A stretch of 64,000 nucleotides of DNA from S5-A14a sp050908895 (lineage in GTDB: Bacteria; Bacillota; Clostridia; Peptostreptococcales; Anaerovoracaceae), in NCBI GenBank assembly GCA_050908895.1, contig CP171222.1, positions 992,001 to 1,056,000 on the forward strand, in the 5' to 3' direction. Both the position numbers and the translations under genes were made by a program. The notes under the pieces are model-generated. The model was not told where the DNA came from, searched no databases, and saw only the letters and a program-made list of their open reading frames with translations. This document shows, in pieces, positions 44,440-54,222 of the stretch (position 1 is the first letter of the stretch; each line of letters starts with the position of its first letter).

Positions 44440-45010
44440 AGGTGAAGATAAAGAAGTAATTCATGAAACTGACGATATTCCTGCTGAAAAACTTCCGGAA
44501 GATGATTTAAGTAAGGAGACAGAGGTTAGTAATGAAGAACATCAAGATTTAGATATTGATGAGAATGATAGTAAAAATCCCGGAAAATCAGAATCTACGG
44601 AATCGGAAAATGAAGATAAATTTATACGCTTAATGGCTGATTTTCAAAATTACAAGAAAAGAGCTGAAAAGGAGAAGTCGGATATATATTCTTGGGCAAA
44701 TGAAAAAATTGTAATGAGTTTACTAAGTGTTTTGGACAATTTTGAAAGAGCATTGGAACATGAAAGTAAGGATGAGCAATATGTAGAAGGAATGAAGCTA
44801 ATTTTTAAGCAACTGACAGATGCTCTCACGACAGCGGGTTTAGAGGAAATTAATGCAGATGGACAGCCATTTGATCCTAATTTTCATAATGCAGTTATGA
44901 CGTGTGATGATGAGGGTTATGATAGTGGTATTATTGTAGAAGTTCTACAAAAAGGATATACACTAAATGGTAAGCTTTTAAGACCATCAATGGTTAAAGT
45001 AAATAACTAG
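44429..45010 (+). CDS. grpE: Nucleotide exchange factor GrpE
   Basis: 193 residues. An acidic, disordered N-terminus (~1-60) precedes the long coiled coil (RLMADFQNYKKRAEKEKSDI) and the beta domain (GQPFDPNFHNAVM). It releases ADP from DnaK. TTG start behind GAAAGGAGAT inside the end of hrcA. Confidence 0.96.
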   Translation: MTNKGEDKEVIHETDDIPAEKLPEDDLSKETEVSNEEHQDLDIDENDSKNPGKSESTESENEDKFIRLMADFQNYKKRAEKEKSDIYSWANEKIVMSLLSVLDNFERALEHESKDEQYVEGMKLIFKQLTDALTTAGLEEINADGQPFDPNFHNAVMTCDDEGYDSGIIVEVLQKGYTLNGKLLRPSMVKVNN

Positions 45011-45066
45011 AAAATAACATATAGAGGATATATTGATTTTGAATAAATTTTAGGAGGAAAGAAATC

Positions 45067-46950
45067 ATGGCAAAAGTAATAGGAATTGACTTAGGTACAA
45101 CAAACAGTGTAGTTTCAGTAATGGAAGGTGGAGACCCAACAGTAATCGCAAATGCTGAGGGTAATAGAACTACACCTTCAATTGTTGCATTTGCAAAAAA
45201 TGGAGAAAGATTAGTAGGCGAAACAGCAAAGAGACAGGCAGTAACAAACCCAGATAGAACCATAGCATCTATCAAGAGGTACATGGGTGAAGATCATAAG
45301 GTTGAAATTGATGGAAAAACATATACTCCACAGGATATTTCAGCAATGATTTTAGCAAAGCTTAAAGCCGATGCGGAAAGCTATCTTGGTGAAAAGGTAA
45401 CAGAAGCGGTTATTACTGTTCCTGCATACTTCTCAGACGCACAGAAGCAGGCAACAAAAGATGCAGGTAAAATTGCAGGGCTTGATGTAAAGCGAATTAT
45501 CAATGAGCCAACAGCAGCATCATTGGCTTATGGTCTAGATAAAGAATCTGGATCTCATAAGATTTTAGTTTATGATTTGGGCGGTGGTACTTTCGACGTA
45601 TCTATCCTAGAACTTGGAGATGGAGTATTTGAGGTCTTGGCAACTAATGGAGATACTAAACTGGGTGGAGATGACTTTGATAACGCGGTTTTAAATTTCC
45701 TTGCTGATAGTTTTGCAAAAGAACATGGTGTAGATTTAAAGAAAGACAAGATGAGCCTTCAGAGATTAAAGGAAGCTGCTGAGAAAGCAAAGAAAGAACT
45801 TTCAAGTGCACAGACTACCAATATTAATCTGCCATTCATAACCGTTACTAGCGACGGCCCATTACATCTTAATATAGATTTAACTAGAGCTAAATTTGAG
45901 CAACTGACAGCGGATTTAGTTAAGAGAACAATCGAACCTATGAAGAAGGCTATGAGCGATGCCGGAGTGAGCAATAGCGATATTGAAAAGGTTATCCTTG
46001 TAGGCGGATCAACAAGAATTCCTGCAGTACAGGAAGAGGTTAAGAAAGTAACCGGAAAAGAACCTTTCAAAGGCATTAATCCTGATGAATGTGTTGCAAT
46101 TGGTGCAGCAATCCAGGCTGGAGTGCTTACAGGAGAAGTTCATGATGTACTTCTATTAGATGTTACACCACTTTCACTTTCAATTGAAACTCTAGGTGGC
46201 GTTGCAACGAAACTGATCGAAAGGAATACAACTATACCTACAAAGAAGAGCCAGATTTTCTCAACGGCTGCTGATAATCAGACAGCTGTTGATATCCACG
46301 TATTACAAGGAGAGAGAGAAATGGCAGCGGGTAATATTACTTTAGGTCGATTCCAACTTACAGGAATAGCACCGGCACCAAGAGGTATACCTCAGATTGA
46401 AGTAACGTTCGACATCGATGCTAACGGTATTGTAAATGTAAGCGCTAAAGATAAAGGAACTGGTAAAGAACAGAATATAACAATTACTTCGTCAACAAAG
46501 CTTTCTGATGAAGAAATTGAGGCAAAAGTTAAAGAAGCTGAGCAATATGCAGAAGAAGATAAGAAGAGAAGAGAAGAGACAGAAGCAAAAAATAAGGCAG
46601 AAGCTTTAGTTTATGACACAGAAAAATCCTTAAAAGATTTAGATGATAAACTGTCAGAATCTGAAAAATCAGAAATTGAAACTGCGAAAGAAGACCTAAA
46701 GAAAGCATTAGAAGCGGATAACCTAGAGGAAATTAAGGAAAAAACAGATAAACTAACTGAGAAGTTCCATATTATTTCAACTAAGTTATATGAGCAGGCT
46801 CAGCAAGGTGGTGCAGCTCCGGATATGAATGGTCAAGGAGTTGATGGAAATTCTAGTATGGGTGGAACATCAGGCGCATCAAATGCTACAGAAACCAACA
46901 ATGATAATGTGGTAGATGCTGACTATGAAGTTGTAGATGAAGATAAATAA
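45067..46950 (+). CDS. dnaK: Chaperone DnaK (Hsp70)
   Basis: 627 residues. GIDLGTTNSVVSVMEGG, VPAYFSDAQKQATKDAG and VLVGGSTRIPAVQ mark the ATPase domain; the substrate-binding domain and a Gly/Asn-rich tail ending in EVVDEDK follow. The shortened N-lobe typical of Gram-positive DnaK is visible. Codon choice is simpler than in neighbours, as for highly expressed genes. Confidence 0.98.
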   Translation: MAKVIGIDLGTTNSVVSVMEGGDPTVIANAEGNRTTPSIVAFAKNGERLVGETAKRQAVTNPDRTIASIKRYMGEDHKVEIDGKTYTPQDISAMILAKLKADAESYLGEKVTEAVITVPAYFSDAQKQATKDAGKIAGLDVKRIINEPTAASLAYGLDKESGSHKILVYDLGGGTFDVSILELGDGVFEVLATNGDTKLGGDDFDNAVLNFLADSFAKEHGVDLKKDKMSLQRLKEAAEKAKKELSSAQTTNINLPFITVTSDGPLHLNIDLTRAKFEQLTADLVKRTIEPMKKAMSDAGVSNSDIEKVILVGGSTRIPAVQEEVKKVTGKEPFKGINPDECVAIGAAIQAGVLTGEVHDVLLLDVTPLSLSIETLGGVATKLIERNTTIPTKKSQIFSTAADNQTAVDIHVLQGEREMAAGNITLGRFQLTGIAPAPRGIPQIEVTFDIDANGIVNVSAKDKGTGKEQNITITSSTKLSDEEIEAKVKEAEQYAEEDKKRREETEAKNKAEALVYDTEKSLKDLDDKLSESEKSEIETAKEDLKKALEADNLEEIKEKTDKLTEKFHIISTKLYEQAQQGGAAPDMNGQGVDGNSSMGGTSGASNATETNNDNVVDADYEVVDEDK

Positions 46951-46969
46951 GAAAATATGACAAATTTTA

Positions 46970-47003
46970 GAACAGGCGACTACTTTATGTGGTCGCCATG
47001 TTC
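46970..47003 (+). other. Stable hairpin between dnaK and dnaJ
   Basis: GAACA-GGCGACTAC pairs with GTGGTCGCC-A-TGTTC around a TTTAT loop: 14 bp with one bulged A. No T-run follows. It could be an RNA-processing or stability element, or a partial terminator that lowers dnaJ relative to dnaK. Confidence 0.75.
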
Positions 47004-47018
47004 CTTAAAGGGTGAATT

Positions 47019-48191
47019 ATGGCAAATAAAAGAGATTATTATGAAATTTTAGGAATAAATAAAGGAGCTGATGAAGCCGAAATAAAAAAAGCCTTTCGAA
47101 AAATGGCTATGAAATATCATCCGGATAAGAATCCCGGAGATAAGAAGGCAGAAGAATCCTTTAAAGAAGTAAATGAGGCATATAGTATACTTTCCGATCC
47201 GGAAAAGAAACAAAGATATGACCAGTTTGGACATGCCGGTGTTGATCCAAATTCGGGTTTTGGAGGAACAGGAGGTTTCGGAGGAGCTGGCGGCTTTGGT
47301 GGCTTTGAAGATATATTCAGTCAGATGTTTGGCGGTGGATCATCCGGAGGCTTCGGTGGTTTCAGTGGTTTTGGCGGTGGCTTCGGTGGCAGCAGATCCG
47401 GTCCTATTAGAGGACGTGATTTGCAAAAGGCTATTACCATTAGTTTTGATGAAGCCGCTCACGGAGTTGAGAAAGAAATTACTTTAAATAAATATGTAGA
47501 GTGTCCAACATGTCATGGAGAAGGCAATGAGCCGGGAACAAGCAAAGTTACATGCGAGAAATGCCATGGAACAGGACAGGTTTCCCATGTCCAAGAAACT
47601 ATGTTTGGAAGATTTCAGACTACAAGACAATGTGATGAATGTGGTGGAACTGGCGAGAAGATAGAAACTCCATGCCACGAATGTCATGGTACTGGAAGAG
47701 TCAGAAAAACTGTCAAGCTAAATGTAAAAATCCCAAAGGGCGTTGATAATGATACGGTTATTCCAATAAGAGGACAGGGAGAACCCGGAGAAAAGGGTGG
47801 ACCGGCTGGAGATTTATTCATTATTATTTCCGTAAGGCCTCATAAAATGTTTAAGCGATCTGGTGACAACTTAAATCTTGAGATTCCAATTAGTTTTGAA
47901 CAGGCAGCTTTAGGTGATGAAATTGTAGTGCCGTCAATTGATGGTAAGCTAACTTATAAAATTCCTGCAGGAACTCAACCGGAAACTGTTTTCAGACTTA
48001 AGGGAAAGGGAATGCCAAATGTTAGATCTGGAAGGTATGGAGATTTATTTGTTAAAGTTAAACTTGAAGTTCCAAGGAATTTAAATGATGAACAAAAAGA
48101 TTTAATTAAAAGAATGAGTAATAGTCTAACTTCGGAAAGTTACAAAGAAAAAAAGAGTTTTGGCGAAAAACTTAGAGATTTCTTCAGTTAG
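47019..48191 (+). CDS. dnaJ: Chaperone DnaJ (Hsp40)
   Basis: 390 residues. J domain with HPD (KYHPDKNPGD), a long Gly/Phe region (~75-130), four zinc motifs (CPTCHGEG, CEKCHGTG, CDECGGTG, CHECHGTG) and the C-terminal substrate domains. It delivers clients to DnaK and stimulates its ATPase. Last gene of the heat-shock operon. Confidence 0.98.
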   Translation: MANKRDYYEILGINKGADEAEIKKAFRKMAMKYHPDKNPGDKKAEESFKEVNEAYSILSDPEKKQRYDQFGHAGVDPNSGFGGTGGFGGAGGFGGFEDIFSQMFGGGSSGGFGGFSGFGGGFGGSRSGPIRGRDLQKAITISFDEAAHGVEKEITLNKYVECPTCHGEGNEPGTSKVTCEKCHGTGQVSHVQETMFGRFQTTRQCDECGGTGEKIETPCHECHGTGRVRKTVKLNVKIPKGVDNDTVIPIRGQGEPGEKGGPAGDLFIIISVRPHKMFKRSGDNLNLEIPISFEQAALGDEIVVPSIDGKLTYKIPAGTQPETVFRLKGKGMPNVRSGRYGDLFVKVKLEVPRNLNDEQKDLIKRMSNSLTSESYKEKKSFGEKLRDFFS

Positions 48192-48220
48192 TCTAAACTT
48201 AAAATATATAAATTTCAGAA

Positions 48221-48258
48221 AAGGAAAAATGAGACTACCTAAGGTCTCATTTTTCCTT
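48221..48258. terminator. Bidirectional terminator between dnaJ and the MATE gene
   Basis: AAGGAAAAATGAGAC (48221-48235) pairs perfectly with GTCTCATTTTTCCTT (48244-48258). The A-run and T-run flank the GC core on both strands, serving the two convergent genes. Confidence 0.85.
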
Positions 48259-48288
48259 AAAGCACACCTTATAAGGTTAAAAAATATA

Positions 48289-49689
48289 TTAAGATTTTGT
48301 TTTTTCATTTTTGCTTCTTCGACTGATATGAGAAAACATAAAGTATAATCCAATAATAAACACAACGGTTTCACTAATTAAGCTGCTATACCATATAAGA
48401 GGAGCTTTTCCAATTGAATTTAATAAAAAAATAACTATATAAATCAATATAAAACCACGAAGAGCTGATAGAAATATAGCATACTTTGCTCGACCAATTG
48501 CGACCAAAACACCGACAAATAAAAGATTTAGGCCTAAGGTTATATAAGATCCTACATATTTTTTTATGGCTTGTATAGTTAATAGCAGGGTATCACTGTT
48601 TTCTTTTAAAAATAGAAGAGCAATTTTATCCGGAAATACATATCCGATTATAAAAGATATGGTTGATAGACCAGCCATGGAAATTAATCCGTATTTCAAA
48701 ATCTTATGCCAAGAATTTTCATCACATTTGCCGTTGTAAAAGCTTATAAGTGGTTGAATTCCTTGAGTTAATCCTGACATGGTAGATGCAACAAACAAGG
48801 TTAAATATGAAATTACAGTATAGGCAACTAAACTGTTTTTTCCCATAGAAATCAATAAAAAGTGATTGTATAAAAATACTATGAATCCGGTAGAAAGCTC
48901 CGATAAGAAATCTCCCGTTCCAAGAATCAGTATAGAAGGGAGTTGCTTGGACATATCCCGAAAATTTAACGTAAAATTAAACTTAAGCTTGCCACTGCCT
49001 TTTAGAAAATGGAGATAAAAGATAATGGTAGAAAAGACTTGTGCAATACCTGTTGCCAGAGCAGCACCCTTGATTCCTAATCCCCAGAATCCTACAAAAA
49101 TCCAATCGAGAAAAATATTTGATATTGCAGCAATTAATACTCCATAGGTAGCCAGTCTGGGAAAACCGTCAATTTTTACTAAAACTTCAAAATGATATGA
49201 GACCATAAAAAATGGTATAAACCAAATAATTACAGATAGATATTGAACTACAAGTGGTAAAATTTCACCCCGAGCACCAAGGAATATGGCTATTTTGTTC
49301 ACAAATAATAGGGAAACCAAAGATAGCGTTGTAGAGAAAATCAATATGATTAAAATTGTAAAAGAAAAAATTTTTTTAGCATAATCAACTTTTTCAGCAC
49401 CTAAATGGTGTGCCACCCGTGTGGATGTACCAATGGCGATGATGATGGCTAAAGAAAAAATGCTGTTAACGTAAGGCATTGCAATGTTTACAGATGCAAG
49501 AGCTGTTTCGCTTACAAATTTCCCAACAAAATACCCGTCCACCATGGTGTAAATTGAAAAGACCCACATTGCGGCAATAGAAGGTACCACAAATTTTATA
49601 AAAGCCCGTAACAGACTGTTTTGTTCTCTGGATGATATTTGATTTGACTGTGGATTAACTTTATTGTTACCTGAATTTCTATACCTCAT
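48289..49689 (-). CDS. MATE-family efflux transporter
   Basis: 466 residues, about 12 hydrophobic helices. KFVVPSIAAMWVFSIYTMVDGYFVGKF matches the start of MATE/NorM multidrug and dye exporters (quoted in part); the N-terminal ~25 residues are polar. Substrate unknown. AAGGAGAAAA lies upstream on the minus strand. It converges on dnaJ and diverges from the PspC gene across 150 bp. Confidence 0.88.
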   Translation of the reverse strand: MRYRNSGNNKVNPQSNQISSREQNSLLRAFIKFVVPSIAAMWVFSIYTMVDGYFVGKFVSETALASVNIAMPYVNSIFSLAIIIAIGTSTRVAHHLGAEKVDYAKKIFSFTILIILIFSTTLSLVSLLFVNKIAIFLGARGEILPLVVQYLSVIIWFIPFFMVSYHFEVLVKIDGFPRLATYGVLIAAISNIFLDWIFVGFWGLGIKGAALATGIAQVFSTIIFYLHFLKGSGKLKFNFTLNFRDMSKQLPSILILGTGDFLSELSTGFIVFLYNHFLLISMGKNSLVAYTVISYLTLFVASTMSGLTQGIQPLISFYNGKCDENSWHKILKYGLISMAGLSTISFIIGYVFPDKIALLFLKENSDTLLLTIQAIKKYVGSYITLGLNLLFVGVLVAIGRAKYAIFLSALRGFILIYIVIFLLNSIGKAPLIWYSSLISETVVFIIGLYFMFSHISRRSKNEKTKS

Positions 49690-49840
49690 TGTTTTCTCCT
49701 TGATCGATAGTTATATGATAGCATGAGGTAAAGCTTTTATAAAGAGGGATTTATCCTGTTATACTTGAATTTAATCGGGAAAAGTGGTTTAATATATGTG
49801 TATAAATTTGACTATGGTATAAGTAAATAAGGAGGTCGAA

Positions 49841-50029
49841 ATGAAAGATTTTAGTATTCCAAGGTTAAGTCAGGATGATAAATGGGTACTAGGCGTGTGC
49901 GGTGGACTTGGCGAATATTTTAATATAAATGCAAATATTTTGAGGGCTATATTTGTTTTTGCTCCGGTTAAATTGACAGCTTATCTTGTTTTGGCTCTTG
50001 TAATGAGCTTTGGTAACAAAGATAACTAG
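49841..50029 (+). CDS. PspC-domain small membrane protein
   Basis: 62 residues. The PspC pattern VLGVCGGLGEYFNINANILRAIF is followed by one hydrophobic helix (LTAYLVLALVMSFG). Such proteins sense or answer membrane stress. AAGGAGG lies 8 bases upstream. Confidence 0.88.
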   Translation: MKDFSIPRLSQDDKWVLGVCGGLGEYFNINANILRAIFVFAPVKLTAYLVLALVMSFGNKDN

Positions 50030-50097
50030 AAGATAATATAGATTATTTCTGCTTCTTAGATTGCTTTTAGTATAGAAAATGCCTTTAGGAGGACAAT

Positions 50098-50400
50098 ATG
50101 AGATCAACATTTTTTAAAAATCCGGATAATATCGTTTATGCAGATATTAACCAATTCGCAGACAATTTTGGTAAGGAAACAGGAATTGAACATTTAAGAG
50201 AGAAAATTGAAGAGTTTAGGGCCAATCCTACCAAAGAAGGTGTGATATTAAAAGGCACAAAGAGAACAGCAATTAGGCTGCTCGTTCCTGACCTTGTTTT
50301 TGGAAAAGATGAGGGGATTGAACTTGGGGAAAATGTGTGGGTTTACTTCGGAGAACTTTACGAGGTATACTGCCTGTATTGGCCGGATGAATCTAAATAG
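50098..50400 (+). CDS. Hypothetical protein, 100 residues
   Basis: Not recognised. It is soluble and acidic, with a helical middle (GIEHLREKIEEFRANPTKEG) and a strand-rich end (RLLVPDLVFGKD...NVWVYFGELYEVYCLYW). An excellent TTAGGAGGAC site and normal codon use support a real gene. It is on its own between pspC and the acyl-CoA synthetase leader. Confidence 0.7.
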   Translation: MRSTFFKNPDNIVYADINQFADNFGKETGIEHLREKIEEFRANPTKEGVILKGTKRTAIRLLVPDLVFGKDEGIELGENVWVYFGELYEVYCLYWPDESK

Positions 50401-50500
50401 ATGTATTAATTTAACCAAGATAATATAAAGTTGTTTCTGAAAGGGCCATTGCCTATTAGTAGGTCCTGTGGAAGCTATCAAATATTAATAAAAAGTATCT

Positions 50501-50535
50501 AATAGCTTTCCAAATCTGGAGAGCTATTATTTTGC
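50501..50535 (+). terminator. Terminator-like hairpin in the leader of the acyl-CoA synthetase gene
   Basis: AATAGCTTTCCA (50501-50512) pairs with TGGAGAGCTATT (50517-50528), 12 bp including one wobble, with an AATC loop, then ATTTTGCTT. It lies only 26 bases before the start codon. TGGAAGCTAT at 50469-50478 can pair with the same left arm, giving an alternative fold. Confidence 0.6.
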
Positions 50536-50553
50536 TTCATTAGGGGGGATTTG

Positions 50554-52341
50554 ATGAAAGTAAAAGAATTTGATTTAGCAAGTAGGTTTTTTGAATTTGA
50601 TGATTTACGAGAATTATTGAAATATTCTGCTAAGAAATATGGGGATAAAACTTCATTTGTAACGAAGATAAAAACTAAGGGGAGCAAGGAGGTTTCATAC
50701 ATGGAAACCGGATATAAGGATCTCTATAATGAGATGATATATCTTGGAACAGCTCTAAGAGAAAAAGGCTATATTGATAGAAAGGTTGCAGTTATAGGTG
50801 AGAATAGCTACCACTGGTGTTTAGCATATTTTACAGCAGCTTGTGGACTTGGAGTAACCGTTCCTCTGGATAAAGCTTTAGAAAAAGATGAAATTATCAG
50901 TTGTCTGAACAGAAGTGAGGCAACGGTAATATTTTTTGATAAGAAATACGAAAAGTTAGTTCAGGAAATTTTTCAAAGTGGTGAAACTAAGATCGAACTT
51001 ACAATTATGATGAGTCCCGAAGGTAAATCGATAAATATTAAAGAATCTAATTCTCAAGTTGAGAATAAATATCTCTGGATTAATGATCTTATCGAAGAAG
51101 GAAAAGCTATTTATAACAAAGGAGTTAAATCCTATGAGGATGACCCGATTGATAGAGAAAAAATGGCATTCCTTCTATTTACCTCAGGAACTACACAGCA
51201 ATCCAAAGCCGTTATGCTATCCCATAAGAACTATATGAGCTGCATATATGGAATGTGTTGTGAGGAGCTATTTTATCCTGATGACGTAAATATGCAAATT
51301 CTGCCACTTCATCACTGCTATGGAATGTTAGGGCTCCTAACATTTCTAACTCAAGGTATGAAGAACACTTTCTGTGATGGGTTGAAATACATTAGTAGAA
51401 ATTTAAAAGAATATCAGGTTACAGTAATGATGAGCGTTCCTCTGCTTCTTGAGAACTTATATAAGAAAATCAATAAAGCAATTGTTGCTCAGGGAATGGA
51501 AAAGAAAATTAATTTTGCTCTTAAACTCTGTAATGCAGGGGAGAAGCTTGGTCTTAACTTTAGAAGACGAATGTTTAAGCCAATATTGGATCAATTGGGT
51601 GGACAACTCAGATTTTTCATTAATGGTGCGGCAGCCTTAGATCCTGTTGTTGCTAAAGGACTTAACGATTTTGGAATTTTAACGGTTAATGGGTATGGGT
51701 TGACAGAAACAGCTCCAACAATAGCCAGCGAAAGCTATAGGCATATTAGAACAGGTTCGGTTGGTAAGCTTATGCCAAATGTAGAAGGTAAAATTTTTCA
51801 ACCCGGTGAAGATGGTATTGGAGAGCTGATTGTCCGCGGAGATAATGTGATGCTGGGCTACTATGGAGATGAAGACGCAACAAAAGAGGTTATCGTTGAT
51901 GAATGGTTCCATACCGGCGATTTGGCATATTTTGATGAAGACGGATATCTATTCATTACAGGACGAAAGAAGAATGTAATTGTAATGAAAAATGGTAAGA
52001 ACGTATTCCCTGAAGAGATTGAAAACCTGGTGAATGTTCTACCTTATGTAAATGAGAGCATGCTATTTACAAGAAATAAACATAATGATGTGGTACTTTG
52101 GTTAAAAGTAGTATATGATAAAGAGTACTTACGAGAGAAAAAAATTTCTTTAACTCAACTTGAAAAAATATTTGAAAGAGACTTAGATGAAATAAACAGG
52201 ACAATGCCTGTGGTAAAACGGGTGCATAAATATTTTTTAAGTGATAAATCTACTATTAAAACTACTACTCAGAAAACAAAGCGAAATTTGGAAATTGCTC
52301 AGATAGATGAAGAATTAAAAGAGAGAGGAATTAATGAATAA
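50554..52341 (+). CDS. AMP-forming acyl-CoA synthetase
   Basis: About 595 residues, ANL superfamily. A3 P-loop LLFTSGTTQQSKAVMLSHKN, A5 NGYGLTETAP, A7/A8 WFHTGDLAYFDEDGYLFITGRKK and the C-terminal KNVFPEEIEN are intact. It resembles long-chain fatty acid CoA ligases, but the acid used is not evident. GGGGGG lies before ATG 50554. Its end overlaps the next gene by 8 bp, so aldehyde or alcohol chemistry may be linked. Confidence 0.9.
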   Translation: MKVKEFDLASRFFEFDDLRELLKYSAKKYGDKTSFVTKIKTKGSKEVSYMETGYKDLYNEMIYLGTALREKGYIDRKVAVIGENSYHWCLAYFTAACGLGVTVPLDKALEKDEIISCLNRSEATVIFFDKKYEKLVQEIFQSGETKIELTIMMSPEGKSINIKESNSQVENKYLWINDLIEEGKAIYNKGVKSYEDDPIDREKMAFLLFTSGTTQQSKAVMLSHKNYMSCIYGMCCEELFYPDDVNMQILPLHHCYGMLGLLTFLTQGMKNTFCDGLKYISRNLKEYQVTVMMSVPLLLENLYKKINKAIVAQGMEKKINFALKLCNAGEKLGLNFRRRMFKPILDQLGGQLRFFINGAAALDPVVAKGLNDFGILTVNGYGLTETAPTIASESYRHIRTGSVGKLMPNVEGKIFQPGEDGIGELIVRGDNVMLGYYGDEDATKEVIVDEWFHTGDLAYFDEDGYLFITGRKKNVIVMKNGKNVFPEEIENLVNVLPYVNESMLFTRNKHNDVVLWLKVVYDKEYLREKKISLTQLEKIFERDLDEINRTMPVVKRVHKYFLSDKSTIKTTTQKTKRNLEIAQIDEELKERGINE

Positions 52342-53491
52342 TTTTATGTTTTATACTCCAACTAAGATATATTTTGGTAAAGGAATGGTTTCAAAGCTCC
52401 AAAAGGCTAAGGATTATGGGGACAATGTTTTACTTGTGTATGGAAAGTCCAGTATTAAAAAAACTGGTATATATAATCAGGTGATGACTCAATTAGATGA
52501 GGCTGGTATAAAAGTAACAGAGTTGGCCGGTGTTGATCCTAACCCTAGGATTGAAACTGTACGAGAGGGTGTAAGGCTTTGTCAAGAAAATAATATCGAT
52601 TTAGTAATTGCCGTAGGTGGGGGATCAAGTATAGACTGTGCTAAAGTCATCGCAGCAGGAACAAAATACTCAGGAGACCCATGGGACCTTGTGGTTGATT
52701 CAAGAAAAATAAAGGGAGCCCTACCAATTGTTGCTGTGCTTACAATGGCTGCTACAGGATCTGAAATGGATGCTTTTGCCGTTATATCCGATTTAGATAG
52801 AAATGAGAAGCTAGGAACGGGAGCAGAGTGCCTTAAACCGGTTTTTTCAGTTTTAGATCCCGAATACACTTTCTCCGTGCCTAAAAAACATACAATAGCA
52901 GGTGTTGCAGATATAATGAGCCATACTTTTGAAAATTACTTTTCGCCAGTAAAAGGGGCTTTTTTACAGTCAAGGCTTGCCGAATCAATTCTTAAAACAT
53001 GTATAAAATATGGACGAATACTTGCTGAAAATCCTGGAAATTATGAGGCGAGAGCAAACATAATGTGGGCTTCGAGTCTTGCCATTAATGGTCTATTAAG
53101 TTCCGGTTCAGATGTTGATTGGACTGTCCACGATATGGAACACGAACTTTCTGCTTACTATGATATAACTCATGGAGAAGGTTTAGCACTTCTTACTCCA
53201 AGATGGATGAAATATGTTTTATCTGATAAAACCGTATGGAAATTCAAGGAATATGGTATTAATGTATGGGGAATTTCAGCAGAGCTTTCAGATATGGAAA
53301 TCGCGGAGAAAGCTATTGAAGATACTTATAAATTTTTCAAATCTCTAGGTCTTCCAATGTCTCTTGCAGAGGTCAATATTGACGATAGTAACTTGGAGAA
53401 GATGGCAGAAAAACTGGACGGAAGATTCAAAAATAGTTTTGTGCCACTTGATAAGAAAGATATCCTAGAAATTTATAAAGCAGCTCTATAA
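52334..53491 (+). CDS. Iron-containing alcohol dehydrogenase (butanol dehydrogenase type)
   Basis: 385 residues. GKGMVSKLQKAKDYGDNVLLVYG opens the NAD-binding domain (quoted in part), GGGSSIDCAKVIA follows, and the metal-binding residues stand in GVADIMSHTFENYF and HDMEHELSAYYDITHGEG. It belongs to the YqdH/BdhA/YugJ group, which uses NAD(P)H to reduce aldehydes. It differs from eutG and is coupled to the acyl-CoA synthetase gene by overlap. Confidence 0.93.
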   Translation: MNNFMFYTPTKIYFGKGMVSKLQKAKDYGDNVLLVYGKSSIKKTGIYNQVMTQLDEAGIKVTELAGVDPNPRIETVREGVRLCQENNIDLVIAVGGGSSIDCAKVIAAGTKYSGDPWDLVVDSRKIKGALPIVAVLTMAATGSEMDAFAVISDLDRNEKLGTGAECLKPVFSVLDPEYTFSVPKKHTIAGVADIMSHTFENYFSPVKGAFLQSRLAESILKTCIKYGRILAENPGNYEARANIMWASSLAINGLLSSGSDVDWTVHDMEHELSAYYDITHGEGLALLTPRWMKYVLSDKTVWKFKEYGINVWGISAELSDMEIAEKAIEDTYKFFKSLGLPMSLAEVNIDDSNLEKMAEKLDGRFKNSFVPLDKKDILEIYKAAL

Positions 53492-53534
53492 ATGGGTAAA
53501 TTTGCAAGAATTTTTAAAGAGTTAATCTTAATTT

Positions 53535-53580
53535 AAGCCGCCTATGGTAATATACAAGCATCATAGACGGCTAATTTTAA
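53535..53580. terminator. Probable terminator between the alcohol dehydrogenase and ribH
   Basis: AGCCG-C-CTATG pairs with CATAG-A-CGGCT around a 15-base loop, with AT-rich flanks on both sides (TAATTTTAAA on plus, TTAAATTAAG on minus). Rather weak T-runs. Confidence 0.55.
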
Positions 53581-53633
53581 AATAATAAACACACTCTATA
53601 GAATTACGAGATAGCAGACATGGATTAATAATA

Positions 53634-54101
53634 TTAGATATTATTAATCAAATCAACCATTTCGATAAAGCCTGATGCACAGTCAAAACCTTTATTTCCA
53701 GCTTTTGTGCCAGCTCTTTCAATTGCCTGCTCAATAGTATCAGTTGTTAAAATGCCGAACATTATAGGTTTTCCGGTCTTTAGTCCGACCTGAGCAATCC
53801 CCTTAGAAACCTCTGCACAAACATAATCATAATGGGTTGTTGCGCCTCTGATTACGGAACCAAGGCAGATTACCCCATCATAGTCTGAATTGGCTAGCTT
53901 ATTGGCAATTAGAGGGATTTCAAAAGCTCCAGGTACCCATGCTAAATCGATATTCTCCTCAAGAACTCCATGTCTTTTTAGACAATCTAAAGCACCATCA
54001 ATAAGCTTAGATGTGATAAAATCATTGAAACGACCTGCAACTATTGCTACTTTAACTGTTTTGTTCCTATCACTTGATAAGTGTCCCTGTAAAATTTTCA
54101 T
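53634..54101 (-). CDS. ribH: 6,7-dimethyl-8-ribityllumazine synthase
   Basis: 155 residues. Condenses the ribityl-aminouracil with dihydroxybutanone phosphate. VAIVAGRFNDFITSKLIDGALD, WVPGAFEIPL and CLGSVIRGATTHYDYV are diagnostic. It is the last gene of the riboflavin operon, 121 bp behind ribBA; the gap is AT-rich with no terminator seen. AGGAGG lies upstream. Confidence 0.97.
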   Translation of the reverse strand: MKILQGHLSSDRNKTVKVAIVAGRFNDFITSKLIDGALDCLKRHGVLEENIDLAWVPGAFEIPLIANKLANSDYDGVICLGSVIRGATTHYDYVCAEVSKGIAQVGLKTGKPIMFGILTTDTIEQAIERAGTKAGNKGFDCASGFIEMVDLINNI

Positions 54102-54222
54102 TTATGTTCCTCCTAAAAACATTTAAATTAATATCAATTAAAACAATAAAATTCATTATTAATATATTATACTGCTACGTTAAGCAAGCACTTTATCGCC
54201 AGAATCGAGTAGCTTGATTAAA

